Below are positions 17,517-26,439 of a stretch of DNA of 64,000 nucleotides, piece after piece (positions within the stretch are counted from its first letter, which is position 1; every line of letters begins with the position of its first letter). The stretch comes from Marivita sp003149565 (GTDB lineage: Bacteria > Pseudomonadota > Alphaproteobacteria > Rhodobacterales > Rhodobacteraceae). The DNA lies in the NCBI RefSeq assembly GCF_965216415.1, contig NZ_CBDCFU010000002.1; one strand, given 5' to 3'. A program made the position numbers and the translations under genes. The notes beneath the pieces are model-generated. The model was not told the origin of the DNA. It was given only the letters and a program-made list of their open reading frames with translations, and made no database searches.

Positions 17517-18698
17517 ATGTCCCGACAGAATTATATCTTCACCTCGGAATCCGTCTCCGAGGGCCATCCCGATAAGGTCTGTGACCGTATTTCGGACGCG
17601 ATCCTCGACGCCTTTCTTTCCGAAGAACCCGAAGCGCGGGTCGCCTGCGAAACCTTTGCAACGACCAACCGAGTCGTGATCGGTGGCGAGGTGGGACTGT
17701 CGGACCAGAACCGTCTTGCCACCTATATGGAGCGCGTCCCGGATATCGCACGCGCCTGTATCAAGGACATTGGTTACGAACAGGACGAATTTCACCACGC
17801 CACCTGCGAAATAACCAACCTGCTGCATCAGCAGTCGGCGCATATCGCGCAAGGTGTGAACGCCAGTGCCGACAAGGACGAAGGCGCAGGCGATCAGGGC
17901 ATCATGTTCGGCTACGCCACGAACGAGACTGACGCGCTGATGCCTGCACCGATCCAGTTTAGCCACGCGATCCTGCGGCGTCTGGCCGAGGTGCGCAAAT
18001 CGGGGCAGGAGCCGCTGCTGCGCCCCGACGCGAAATCGCAGATCTCGGTGCGCTACGAAAACGGCAAGCCGATGGGCGTGACCTCCATCGTTCTGTCGAC
18101 ACAGCACGCAGATGAAAGCCAAAGCTCTGCCGACATCCGCGCGATTGTCGAGCCCTATATCCGTGAAACCCTGCCGGACGGCTGGATCACCGATGCAACG
18201 GAATGGTGGGTCAATCCGACTGGCACGTTTGTTATTGGCGGTCCTGACGGGGACGCTGGCCTCACGGGGCGCAAGATCATCGTCGACACCTATGGCGGTG
18301 CCGCCCCGCATGGCGGTGGTGCGTTCTCGGGCAAAGACCCGACCAAGGTGGACCGCTCGGCGGCCTACGCAGCACGGTATCTGGCGAAAAACGTTGTCGC
18401 GGCAGGTATGGCCGAACGTTGCACAATCCAGCTCTCTTATGCGATTGGCGTGTCCAAGCCGCTGTCGATCTACGCCGACACTCACGGCACCGGCGATGTT
18501 GATGCCGCCGCAATCGAAGCGGCCATCCCCAAGGTGATGGACCTCACCCCGCGCGGCATCCGGACCCATCTGGAACTGAACAAGCCGATCTATGAACGCA
18601 CGGCGGCTTATGGCCATTTCGGACGCGCACCCGAGGCGGATGGCGGGTTCAGCTGGGAACGCACCGATCTGGTAGACGCGCTGAAATCCTCCGTTTGA
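17517..18698 (+). CDS. metK: S-adenosylmethionine synthase MetK
   Basis: 393 residues. It makes SAM from methionine and ATP. Family motifs GHPDKVCDRISDAILDA near the N-terminus, GAGDQGIMFGYA and the P-loop-like GGGAFSGKDPTKVDRS are intact. The ATG at 17517 follows the GGAG that belongs to the riboswitch pseudoknot. An in-frame GTG at 17490 falls inside the riboswitch stem and is rejected. Expression is probably controlled by SAM or SAH through the riboswitch. Confidence 0.97.
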   Translation: MSRQNYIFTSESVSEGHPDKVCDRISDAILDAFLSEEPEARVACETFATTNRVVIGGEVGLSDQNRLATYMERVPDIARACIKDIGYEQDEFHHATCEITNLLHQQSAHIAQGVNASADKDEGAGDQGIMFGYATNETDALMPAPIQFSHAILRRLAEVRKSGQEPLLRPDAKSQISVRYENGKPMGVTSIVLSTQHADESQSSADIRAIVEPYIRETLPDGWITDATEWWVNPTGTFVIGGPDGDAGLTGRKIIVDTYGGAAPHGGGAFSGKDPTKVDRSAAYAARYLAKNVVAAGMAERCTIQLSYAIGVSKPLSIYADTHGTGDVDAAAIEAAIPKVMDLTPRGIRTHLELNKPIYERTAAYGHFGRAPEADGGFSWERTDLVDALKSSV

Positions 18699-18786
18699 TC
18701 CATGCGCCGGCATGGCGCAGGTGACATGATCTCCTCCCACGACTACGCTCGTGCTGAGCACGTCCTGTCTGAGGGGGGAGATCACT

Positions 18787-19380
18787 ATGAAACATCTTGC
18801 ATTTGGTTTGGCTGTTGCAGCCATAGCTGGCGCAGCAGCCGCCGAGACACCCGTTGGCATCACCAAGACCATGCCGACGGCAATGGTCGAGACGCCCTCG
18901 GGTCCGGTTGAAATCCAGCGTATTCAAGACACGGAAAACGAAGTCACGGGCGAGTGGGCGCGCACCTCTCGCCCGTGTCCCGATTTCTGCATCCAGCCAA
19001 TGACTCCCGCACTGGGTGTCACAACAATTGGCGAGATCGAGTTGATTGCGTTGCTGCAGGACCCAGAGGCGATTGTTGTGGACAGCCGCACCACCGACTG
19101 GTTCCAGGGTGGGACAATCCCCGGTGCGATCAACATACCCTACACCTTTGTCATTGATGAACTCGGTCGGCTGGGCTGTGAACCGGACTTTGATGGCTGG
19201 GACTGTTCGGATGCGAAACAGGTGGCCTTGTTCTGCAACGGTATCTGGTGTGGCCAATCCCCCACTGCGATCCGCAACATGATCGAAGCCGGCTATCCCG
19301 CAGACCGGATTTCCTACTACCGGGGCGGCATGCAAGTCTGGCGCGTTCTGGGTTTGACAGTCACCGGCGAAGAGGGCTGA
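18787..19380 (+). CDS. Exported rhodanese-like protein
   Basis: 197 residues with a typical signal peptide (1-19, AGAAAAE). The rhodanese domain (~75-190) has VVDSRTTDWFQGGTIPGAIN and an active-site loop FCNGIWCGQSP, with Cys150 at the persulfide position. A pair of Cys in RPCPDFC (64, 68) may form a disulfide. It is probably a periplasmic sulfur-transfer or redox protein. It is the first of three exported-protein genes between metK and trmB. Confidence 0.82.
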   Translation: MKHLAFGLAVAAIAGAAAAETPVGITKTMPTAMVETPSGPVEIQRIQDTENEVTGEWARTSRPCPDFCIQPMTPALGVTTIGEIELIALLQDPEAIVVDSRTTDWFQGGTIPGAINIPYTFVIDELGRLGCEPDFDGWDCSDAKQVALFCNGIWCGQSPTAIRNMIEAGYPADRISYYRGGMQVWRVLGLTVTGEEG

Positions 19381-19441
19381 CCCTTTCCTTTTGCCGGGGC
19401 GCGCTATGGTTTTCCCTGTAAACGACGCGAGAGGAAAATCC

Positions 19442-20185
19442 ATGTTCAGAACGAGCCTTGCCGTCTTGGCCCTGACCGCAACCGCTGCGCAAGCCGAGAT
19501 TTCTGCCGAGTATCATCGCTACACCGTGGGGGATCGTGAATACGAAGGTTACGTCGCGACCAACACCGCCATCGAATCCAAAGGCACCGTCCTGATCGTG
19601 CACGATTGGGACGGTATGACCGACTACGAGGAACGCCGCGCTGAAATGCTGGCCGCGCTGGGCTACACAGCTTTTGCCATCGACGTGTACGGTGCGGATG
19701 AAAACCCGCAGAGCATTGACGAAAATCGGGCGCTGTCCGGCGCCCTCTATGGCGACCGGGAGGAATTTCGCGCCCGCTTGATGGGGTCCATCGAGGAGGC
19801 TGCAAACATCGCCGGCGCGACGGAAAACCATGTTCTCATGGGGTACTGCTTTGGCGGTGCGGCCGTTCTCGAAGCCGCGCGGGCTGGCGCCGAACTTGAC
19901 GGGTTTGTCAGCTTCCACGGCGGTCTCGGGACACCCGAGGGTCAGGATTATTCTGCGACAACAGCGCCAGTGATGCTGTTCCACGGTTCTGCCGACCCGG
20001 TCTCCGGCATGGCCGACCTGGCATCGCTGCTGGATCAATTGCAAGCCGCTGGAGTGACACACGGGGCCGAAGTCTTTGGTGGCGCACGTCACAGCTTCAC
20101 CGTCTACGGATCGCGCGACTACGATCTCGCTGCAGATCAGGGCAGCTGGGAAGGACTCCTGGAGTTCCTCGACGACGCGCTGTGA
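19442..20185 (+). CDS. Exported dienelactone-hydrolase-family protein
   Basis: 247 residues with a signal peptide (about 1-18). It has the alpha/beta-hydrolase fold of the dienelactone hydrolase family. The nucleophile elbow GYCFGGA has Cys136, as in true dienelactone hydrolases; Asp in HGSADPV and His in GARHSFT complete the triad. The ATG at 19442 follows GAGAGGAAA. The next gene's GTG start overlaps its stop codon. The natural ester substrate is unknown. Confidence 0.82.
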   Translation: MFRTSLAVLALTATAAQAEISAEYHRYTVGDREYEGYVATNTAIESKGTVLIVHDWDGMTDYEERRAEMLAALGYTAFAIDVYGADENPQSIDENRALSGALYGDREEFRARLMGSIEEAANIAGATENHVLMGYCFGGAAVLEAARAGAELDGFVSFHGGLGTPEGQDYSATTAPVMLFHGSADPVSGMADLASLLDQLQAAGVTHGAEVFGGARHSFTVYGSRDYDLAADQGSWEGLLEFLDDAL

Positions 20186-20724
20186 TCGCTCGTCTGCTTT
20201 TCATCCTCGGCCTCCTTTGGCCGGGGATAGCTTTGGCCAATGATTGGGATGCATTGAAGACGCCCGGTGCCTTCGCGATCATGCGCCATGCCCTGGCACC
20301 CGGCACCGGAGATCCGGCCGCTCTGACCATTGGAGATTGCAGCACCCAGCGCAATCTAAGCCAGCAGGGCAGGGATCAGGCAACCCGCATTGGCGCGGCA
20401 TTTCAGGAGCGGGGCCACGCGTTCGATATCGTCCTGACGAGCCAATGGTGCCGTTGCAGGGACACGGCTGAGCTGTTGCAACTCGGTCCGGTCGAAGAGG
20501 CACCGGTCTTCAATTCGTTTTTTCAGGATTTCTCGACCCGCGACAGCCAGACCGCAGATGCTCTTGCGCTGCTCGCGGATCGCCAGGATCGGCCATTTGT
20601 TGTCACCCATCAGGTCAACATTCGCGCGCTGACCGGGGATACAACCCGCTCGGGCGAAGTTCTGATTGTGCGTCACGGCGGCGACCGGTTGGATGTCCTG
20701 GGCTCGATAGTGATCGACCCATAG
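20182..20724 (+). CDS. Exported histidine phosphatase-like protein
   Basis: 180 residues with a short signal peptide ending ALAND. The N-terminal IMRHALAPG carries the Arg-His of the histidine phosphatase superfamily, with the usual following Gly replaced by Ala. LTSQWCRCRDTAELL matches the second Arg region and FVVTHQVNI the second catalytic His. Translation starts at GTG 20182, overlapping the previous stop (GTGA), so it is coupled to the dienelactone hydrolase gene. The substrate is unknown. Confidence 0.78.
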   Translation: MIARLLFILGLLWPGIALANDWDALKTPGAFAIMRHALAPGTGDPAALTIGDCSTQRNLSQQGRDQATRIGAAFQERGHAFDIVLTSQWCRCRDTAELLQLGPVEEAPVFNSFFQDFSTRDSQTADALALLADRQDRPFVVTHQVNIRALTGDTTRSGEVLIVRHGGDRLDVLGSIVIDP

Positions 20725-20784
20725 CGTGCCGAAATCAACGAACCTCCGTTGCGGGCGACCGGTGCAATCGCTAAACCGCGCGCC

Positions 20785-21501
20785 ATGACTGATACCAAAC
20801 ATCCCTCCGGTGCCCCGTGGCGCAATTTCTATGGCCGGTTCAAGGGCAAGACCCTGAGACCCAGCCAGAAGGACTACCTTGAGAGTGACCTCGAAGCTTT
20901 GAGCCCGGGTGCTGTCACGTGGGAGGCCAACCCGGACCGTACGCCGCTGGATCTGAATGCGGTCTTTGGTGACAAACCGGTCTGGGTCGAGATTGGTTTT
21001 GGCGGTGGTGAGCACCTTGTCCATCAGGCGCAGACCTATCCGGATGTCGGTATCATCGGGTGCGAGCCGTTTATCAACGGTGTGGCGATGCTGCTCGGAA
21101 AGGTCCGGGACTCCGGTGTTGCGAATCTGCGGGTACACCCCGGCGACGCGCGTGATCTTTTTGACGTGTTGCCTGCGAACTCCGTTGAAAAGGCGTTTCT
21201 GCTCTATCCCGACCCGTGGCCCAAAAAGCGCCACCATCGACGCCGGTTTGTTACGCAAGAGCATCTTGAGCCGCTCTTTCACGTCTTGAAGCCCGGCGCC
21301 GAGTTTCGTGTTGCAACCGATATCCCCGATTACGTGCGGCAAACTTTGATCGAAGTGCCGAAAGTGGGGTTCGACTGGTTGGCGGAAGGGCCGGGTGACT
21401 GGCGGCATCCGTGGGAAGACTGGTATTCGACACGCTACGAGATGAAGGCGCTGCGCGAGAAACGCATGCCGCACTATATGACGTTTCGGAAACCGGCATG
21501 A
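20785..21501 (+). CDS. trmB: tRNA (guanine-N7-)-methyltransferase TrmB
   Basis: 238 residues, class I SAM-dependent enzyme that forms m7G46 in tRNA. The SAM-binding EIGFGGGEHL (~71-80) and the family signature YPDPWPKKRHHRRR are present, as is the C-terminal DWYSTRYEMKA. The ATG at 20785 is chosen for family length; an extension of 12 codons upstream is unlikely. Its stop overlaps the start of cmk. Confidence 0.94.
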   Translation: MTDTKHPSGAPWRNFYGRFKGKTLRPSQKDYLESDLEALSPGAVTWEANPDRTPLDLNAVFGDKPVWVEIGFGGGEHLVHQAQTYPDVGIIGCEPFINGVAMLLGKVRDSGVANLRVHPGDARDLFDVLPANSVEKAFLLYPDPWPKKRHHRRRFVTQEHLEPLFHVLKPGAEFRVATDIPDYVRQTLIEVPKVGFDWLAEGPGDWRHPWEDWYSTRYEMKALREKRMPHYMTFRKPA

Positions 21502-22112
21502 TGTCTCCGTTTACAGTCGCCATCGACGGCCCGGCTGCGGCAGGCAAGGGCACTATCAGCAAGGCGGTCGCCGCACATTTCGATCTGGCGCATCTCGATA
21601 CGGGCTTGCTCTACCGCGCGGTTGGGGCGCGTATGCTGTCGGGCGAAGACCCGATTGTGGCAGCGCAGACGCTTGTCGCAGGTGATCTCGAAAATCCGGA
21701 CCTCCGGACGGCAGAAGTTGCCCAATCGGCGTCGAAGGTTGCCGTGATTCCCGAAGTCCGCGCCGCATTGCTGGATTTTCAACGTGCCTTCGCGCGGCGT
21801 TCTGGCGGCGCAGTGCTGGATGGGCGTGATATCGGGACAGTGATCTGCCCTCAGGCCGAGGTGAAACTCTTTGTGACCGCCAGCCCCGAAGTGCGTGCGC
21901 AGCGAAGACTTTCAGAGTTGAAGGAACGCGGCTTTGATACCGATTTGGACACCGTCCTCGCCGATGTCAAAGCCCGAGACGACCGAGATATGAATCGCGC
22001 TGACGCGCCTTTGCGACCGGCAGAAGATGCGGTTGTGCTGGACACATCCGAACTGGGTATCGATGAGGCCGTCGCCATCGCGGTCAAAGCCATCAGCGCT
22101 GTGCGGGACTGA
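21498..22112 (+). CDS. cmk: Cytidylate kinase Cmk
   Basis: 204 residues. It phosphorylates CMP and dCMP. The P-loop GPAAAGKGT is at ~11-19; LDTGLLYRAVG, the substrate-binding DGRDIGTV and KARDDRDMNR follow. The start is the first of two adjacent ATGs (21498 or 21501); both overlap the trmB stop, so translation is coupled. In many proteobacteria cmk is followed directly by rpsA; here a Hint-domain gene lies between them. Confidence 0.95.
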   Translation: MMSPFTVAIDGPAAAGKGTISKAVAAHFDLAHLDTGLLYRAVGARMLSGEDPIVAAQTLVAGDLENPDLRTAEVAQSASKVAVIPEVRAALLDFQRAFARRSGGAVLDGRDIGTVICPQAEVKLFVTASPEVRAQRRLSELKERGFDTDLDTVLADVKARDDRDMNRADAPLRPAEDAVVLDTSELGIDEAVAIAVKAISAVRD

Positions 22113-22228
22113 ACCACCGACAATATTCGTCAAAACGAACACCGATAACCGCCATGCGTTCATCGGTTGGTAATCCACTTGGTCTAGGCCCGAGGAAGCT
22201 TTGTTCTTTGGGCCACTGGGTATCTGTT

Positions 22229-23344
22229 ATGGCGAAACTGATTTATATCGGGTCTCTTCGCCCGATGGACCGCGCGGAAAGCAATAATACAAACGAAGCC
22301 CCAGACGCCATACGGGGCACGTATCACCAAAATGACATGCTGAATGTGTCTGTAGACATGTCTGACAATTATCAGACCGGTATCACATATAACGATGATT
22401 ATGGTCTGCCGTCAGATACCTTCACCTACGACCTTGGCGCTGGAGAAGTCACCAGCGGCCTCGATGCCGAGGCGCGCTTTTCTGCCAAGGTGGTCAATGC
22501 CGGGTCGGGTGGACAGGAAGCAATCGAAGTCAGTGTGTATCAACTGCAGAATGGGGACACGTTTGTTCGCCTGCCGGATGGGCACAAAATCACCGAACTG
22601 AGTATCAAAGACATGATTGGCGATGGCTTCGACGGTATCTACACCGGAAGCTCCAGCACCTCGTCAGTCGTATGCTTCGTCGCGGGCACCCGGATCGAAA
22701 CACCAAACGGTCCAAGGCATATCGAAACTCTCCGTATCGGAGATCATGTCCTGACCAGAGACAACGGCGCGGAACGTGTTATTTGGGCCGCTAAATGGAC
22801 AGTCATAGCGACCGAAAGAACCGCGCCGATCCGCATTCAGGCCGGTGCCTTGGCGCTTGGCATACCAGACGCACCGCTTTTTGTGTCGCCTCAGCATCGC
22901 ATCTACGTGGAATCTCCTGTCGCCTTCCATATGTTCGGCACGCCCGGAGGATTGGTTGCGGCGCATCATCTGGTCGGCTTGCCCGGCGTCACGCAGGCGC
23001 AGACGGGCGGTCCCGTAACCTATGTCCATATTGCGTGCCCAAAGCACGAACTGATCAGTGCGCATGGTATTCAGGCTGAAACGCTCATGCTCGCGCCGAT
23101 GTCACGTGCCGTGATTGAGGAAACCGGAATTGCGCTGCCGGTTGTTGCGCAACACGCGAACCCGGTTCGCCCTTTGCTTGCCAGACAAAAGCAACGCCAG
23201 TACATCCGTCGGCTGAAGGCGCGGCATGTGCGGCACCAAAGCTTCGCATCGGAGGATTTGGAAGCCCAAGCCCATGCGGTCCCCAGCCCTGCGATCAAAA
23301 TGGGCCGACATGGATGTACAGGCGACATGCCCCAACTGCGCTAG
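22229..23344 (+). CDS. Hint-domain protein (Hedgehog/intein-like)
   Basis: 371 residues. The N-terminal ~145 residues are acidic and rich in Asn/Asp/Gly, unlike a signal peptide. The Hint_2 domain starts at VVCFVAGTRIETPNG (~148-162) with the splice-type Cys. It includes LRIGDHVLTRDNG and APLFVSPQHRIYVES, the second His motif. A C-terminal 45 residues rich in Arg and His follow. Such proteins are common in Rhodobacteraceae and may self-cleave; their role is unknown. It lies between cmk and rpsA. Confidence 0.8.
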   Translation: MAKLIYIGSLRPMDRAESNNTNEAPDAIRGTYHQNDMLNVSVDMSDNYQTGITYNDDYGLPSDTFTYDLGAGEVTSGLDAEARFSAKVVNAGSGGQEAIEVSVYQLQNGDTFVRLPDGHKITELSIKDMIGDGFDGIYTGSSSTSSVVCFVAGTRIETPNGPRHIETLRIGDHVLTRDNGAERVIWAAKWTVIATERTAPIRIQAGALALGIPDAPLFVSPQHRIYVESPVAFHMFGTPGGLVAAHHLVGLPGVTQAQTGGPVTYVHIACPKHELISAHGIQAETLMLAPMSRAVIEETGIALPVVAQHANPVRPLLARQKQRQYIRRLKARHVRHQSFASEDLEAQAHAVPSPAIKMGRHGCTGDMPQLR

Positions 23345-23411
23345 GGGCTTGCCATACGGAGATCGCTCTGCTACCCCGCGCGCGTCGCTAAAAGGCAAAT
23401 AAGGCCAAAAG

Positions 23412-23456
23412 ACAAAGATCGGGCAGGGGTCGGCAATCACCGGCCCTCTTTGTTTT
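23412..23456 (+). terminator. Probable terminator between the Hint gene and rpsA
   Basis: CAAAGA (23413-23418) pairs with TCTTTG (23447-23452), with further GC pairing inside (AGGG...CCCT, CGG/CCG), followed by TTTT. It would separate the Hint gene from rpsA, which then needs its own promoter in 23457-23560. Confidence 0.6.
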
Positions 23457-23563
23457 GAGGACGCCTTGACCAATCCCGTTCGCCGCAAGTGCGGACATCA
23501 CCCCAGACCGGCGGAGACAACCGCACGGCCAGTCAAATGATACGTAAAGGAAACAGACGCCAC

Positions 23564-25249
23564 ATGGCTCAAAACGCATCTATGGAAGAATTCGAGGCAC
23601 TGCTGAACGAAAGCCTCGAAATGGACACACCGGACGAAGGGTCCGTTGTCAAAGGCAAGGTCATCGCAATCGAAGCGGGCCAAGCCATCATCGACGTCGG
23701 CTACAAGATGGAAGGCCGCGTAGATCTCAAAGAATTTGCAAACCCTGGCGAAGCGCCCGACCTGAGCGTCGGTGACGAGGTCGAGGTTTTCCTCCGCTCC
23801 GCAGAAAACGCCCGTGGCGAAGCTGTCATTTCCCGCGAGATGGCGCGTCGTGAAGAAGCATGGGATCGCCTGGAAAAGGCATATGCAGACGACGCACGCG
23901 TCGAAGGCGCGATCTTCGGTCGTGTCAAAGGCGGCTTCACTGTCGATCTCGGTGGCGCAGTCGCGTTCCTTCCGGGTTCGCAGGTCGATGTGCGCCCGGT
24001 GCGCGACGCTGGCCCGCTCATGGGTCTCAAGCAACCGTTCCAGATCCTCAAGATGGACCGTCGTCGTGGCAACATCGTCGTGTCGCGCCGCGCAATCCTC
24101 GAAGAGAGCCGCGCCGAACAGCGCGCCGAAGTCATCGGCAACCTCACCGAAGGTCAGGCGGTTGATGGTGTGGTCAAGAACATCACCGAATACGGTGCGT
24201 TCGTGGACCTTGGTGGCGTAGACGGTCTGCTGCACGTGACCGACATGGCATGGCGCCGTGTGAACCATCCGTCCGAGATCCTGTCGATCGGCGAAACCGT
24301 CAAGGTTCAGGTCATCAAGATCAACAAGGAAACGCATCGCATCAGCCTCGGCATGAAGCAGCTGCAGGAAGATCCGTGGGATCTGGTTGCTGCCAAGTAT
24401 CCGCTCGAGTCGGTGCACACAGGCCGCGTGACCAACATCACCGATTACGGCGCATTTGTTGAGCTGGAGCCGGGTGTCGAGGGTCTCGTGCACGTGTCCG
24501 AGATGTCCTGGACCAAGAAGAACGTCCATCCGGGCAAGATCGTCTCCACCTCGCAGGAAGTGGAAGTCATGGTTCTGGAAATCGACAGCGCCAAGCGCCG
24601 CGTGTCCCTGGGTCTCAAGCAGACCATGCGCAACCCGTGGGAAGTGTTTGCAGAAACACACCCCGAGGGCACAGAGGTCGAAGGCGAAGTCAAGAACATC
24701 ACCGAATTCGGTCTGTTCGTTGGCCTCGACGGCGACATCGACGGCATGGTGCACCTTTCCGACCTCAGCTGGGACGAGCGTGGCGAAGACGCAATCCAGA
24801 ACTACCGCAAGGGCGACATGGTTCAGGCCGTTGTCACCGAAGTGGATGTCGAGAAAGAGCGTATCTCGCTCTCCGTCAAAGCACTGGGTGGCGACAAGTT
24901 CGCGGATGCCGTTGGCGGCGTGAAGCGCGGTTCGGTCATCACTGTTCAGGTCACCGCGATCGAAGATGGCGGCATCGAAGTGGAATATGAAGGCATGAAG
25001 TCCTTCATCCGCCGCTCCGACCTCAGCCGTGATCGTGCAGAGCAGCGTCCCGAGCGCTTCTCGGTTGGTGACAAGGTTGATGTGCGCGTGACCAACGTGG
25101 ACAGCAAGACCCGCCGCCTCGGCCTGTCGATCAAGGCCCGCGAGATCGCCGAAGAGAAGGAAGCGGTACAGCAGTACGGCTCCTCCGACTCCGGTGCGTC
25201 GCTTGGCGATATCCTTGGCGCGGCGCTGAAGTCCGGCGACGACAACTGA
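23564..25249 (+). CDS. rpsA: 30S ribosomal protein S1
   Basis: 561 residues with six S1 (OB-fold) RNA-binding repeats; the best conserved are around VDGVVKNITEYGAFVDLGG, TGRVTNITDYGAFVELEPG and EGEVKNITEFGLFVGLDG. The protein unfolds mRNA on the 30S subunit. The ATG at 23564 follows AAAGGAAA at good spacing; a 25-codon upstream extension is not used. The codon choice is strongly biased to C and G endings, as expected for a highly expressed gene. Confidence 0.97.
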   Translation: MAQNASMEEFEALLNESLEMDTPDEGSVVKGKVIAIEAGQAIIDVGYKMEGRVDLKEFANPGEAPDLSVGDEVEVFLRSAENARGEAVISREMARREEAWDRLEKAYADDARVEGAIFGRVKGGFTVDLGGAVAFLPGSQVDVRPVRDAGPLMGLKQPFQILKMDRRRGNIVVSRRAILEESRAEQRAEVIGNLTEGQAVDGVVKNITEYGAFVDLGGVDGLLHVTDMAWRRVNHPSEILSIGETVKVQVIKINKETHRISLGMKQLQEDPWDLVAAKYPLESVHTGRVTNITDYGAFVELEPGVEGLVHVSEMSWTKKNVHPGKIVSTSQEVEVMVLEIDSAKRRVSLGLKQTMRNPWEVFAETHPEGTEVEGEVKNITEFGLFVGLDGDIDGMVHLSDLSWDERGEDAIQNYRKGDMVQAVVTEVDVEKERISLSVKALGGDKFADAVGGVKRGSVITVQVTAIEDGGIEVEYEGMKSFIRRSDLSRDRAEQRPERFSVGDKVDVRVTNVDSKTRRLGLSIKAREIAEEKEAVQQYGSSDSGASLGDILGAALKSGDDN

Positions 25250-25273
25250 TCTGATTGATCAGATGAGACACAG

Positions 25274-25303
25274 AAACCCCCGCATCCCGGATGCGGGGGT
25301 TTT
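25274..25303 (+). terminator. Rho-independent terminator of rpsA
   Basis: A 9-bp perfect stem CCCCCGCAT (25277-25285) / ATGCGGGGG (25291-25299), loop CCCGG, extended by AAA/TTT and followed by a T-run. It lies 24 bases after the rpsA stop. Confidence 0.95.
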
Positions 25304-25350
25304 TCGTTTACAGGCATCGCGCTTGACGGAAGATGCGTTGATCCAAGGTC

Positions 25351-25402
25351 ATCCTTGCGATGCGTCTACGCATCGCCTGTTTCCGTTGACGGAAACAAGG
25401 AT
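25351..25402 (+). repeat. Structured repeat, unit 1 (two hairpins in a closing stem)
   Basis: Hairpin A: GCGATGCG-TCTA-CGCATCGC (25357-25376). Hairpin B: TGTTTCCG-TTGA-CGGAAACA (25378-25397). The flanks ATCCTT (25351-25356) and AAGGAT (25397-25402) can pair to close both into a three-way junction. It lies between rpsA and the converging BKACE gene. Confidence 0.85.
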
Positions 25403-25422
25403 TTCTGGATGGGTCAGGTTAT

Positions 25423-25478
25423 GCGCTGGTCAACGACGCGTCGACGCGTCGGATGTTTCCGTTGACGGAAACAGGCGC
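25423..25478 (+). repeat. Structured repeat, unit 2
   Basis: Hairpin A': CGACGCG-TCGA-CGCGTCG (25434-25451). Hairpin B, identical to unit 1: TGTTTCCG-TTGA-CGGAAACA (25454-25473). Flanks GCGCTG (25423-25428) and CAGGCGC (25472-25478) can pair with one bulge. The structure is the same as unit 1 although hairpin A differs in sequence on both arms. Confidence 0.8.
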
Positions 25479-25544
25479 TCTGCACCGTCAACCGAAGGCG
25501 GACTCCCCTTGGAAATCGTCAAACCAGAGCGGGGCCGGTCCCTG

Positions 25545-26381
25545 TCAGGCGACCTTGCGGAGTCCCAGCATCTCGCGCGCCTGCTGCCATGTCGCAACGG
25601 GACGTTCGTGTTTTTCACAGATCTCTACCGCCCGTTTCACCAGCGCAGCATTTGATGGCGCCAGCGTGTTTCGGTCGAGGCGGATATTGTCTTCGAGACC
25701 GGTCCGGGCATGTCCCCCAGCGGAGATTGCCCAGTCGTTCAGCACGATCTGGTTCGGGCCGATTCCGGCCGCACACCACAGCGTATCCTCACCGAACAGC
25801 CGCTTGACGGTGTGAATGTAGAAATCAAACACCTCGCGGTCCACCGGCATCGCGTTTTTCACGCCCATGACGAACTGCACATAGGGGGTTTCGGCGATCT
25901 CGCCCGCTTGATGCATCGCGGCAGCGCGGAAGATGTGTGACAGGTCGAAGGCCTCGATCTCGGGTTTGATATCGTGTGCCTTCATTTCGGATGCCAGCCA
26001 TGCCACCAGATCAGGCGGGTTCTCGTACACCCGGGTCGGGAAGTTGTTGGAGCCCACCGATAGGGACGCCATATCGGGCCCGAGCGGCAGCATGCCGCCC
26101 CGCGTTTTGCCTGCTCCGGAGCGGCCGCCAGTCGAGAATTGGATGATCATACCCGGGCAGTGTTTCTCGATCCCCTCCTTGAGCTGGGCGAATTTTTCCG
26201 GATCCGAGCTTGGGGTCTCGTCCTCGTTGCGCACATGGGCGTGCATGATCGTGGCGCCTGCCTCGAAAGCTTCATGCGTGCTCTCGATCTGCTCTGATAC
26301 GCTGGTCGGCACGGCGGGGTTGTCGGCTTTGGTCGGCACGGAACCGGTGATGGCAACGCAGATGATGCAGGGAGTGGTCAT
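25545..26381 (-). CDS. Beta-keto acid cleavage enzyme family protein (BKACE, DUF849)
   Basis: 278 residues. BKACE enzymes condense a beta-keto acid with acetyl-CoA and split it into acetoacetate and a new acyl-CoA, using a zinc ion. The TIM-barrel features are present: ICVAITGSVPTK, HEAFEAGATIMHAHVRNEDE with the metal-binding His-Ala-His, IQFSTGGRSG, and a C-terminal DNIRLDRNTLAPSNAALV. The ATG at 26381 gives the family length, with AGAGGA upstream. It is the last gene of a three-gene operon with a TIM-barrel isomerase and a desaturase; the specific keto acid cannot be read from sequence. Confidence 0.85.
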   Translation of the reverse strand: MTTPCIICVAITGSVPTKADNPAVPTSVSEQIESTHEAFEAGATIMHAHVRNEDETPSSDPEKFAQLKEGIEKHCPGMIIQFSTGGRSGAGKTRGGMLPLGPDMASLSVGSNNFPTRVYENPPDLVAWLASEMKAHDIKPEIEAFDLSHIFRAAAMHQAGEIAETPYVQFVMGVKNAMPVDREVFDFYIHTVKRLFGEDTLWCAAGIGPNQIVLNDWAISAGGHARTGLEDNIRLDRNTLAPSNAALVKRAVEICEKHERPVATWQQAREMLGLRKVA

Positions 26382-26439
26382 GGGATGGTGATGTCCTCTG
26401 GTGGTCGTCGCGCGCAATGTGGCAGGAAACGCGTCGCTG

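Noticed and set aside
23498..24754. 418-codon minus-strand frame over rpsA
   Set aside because: Antisense of S1 repeats; its His/Asp-rich repeats reflect the codon bias of rpsA.
25351..25478. CRISPR array
   Set aside because: Only two units, made of palindromes with a short unrelated linker; no regular spacers and no cas genes.
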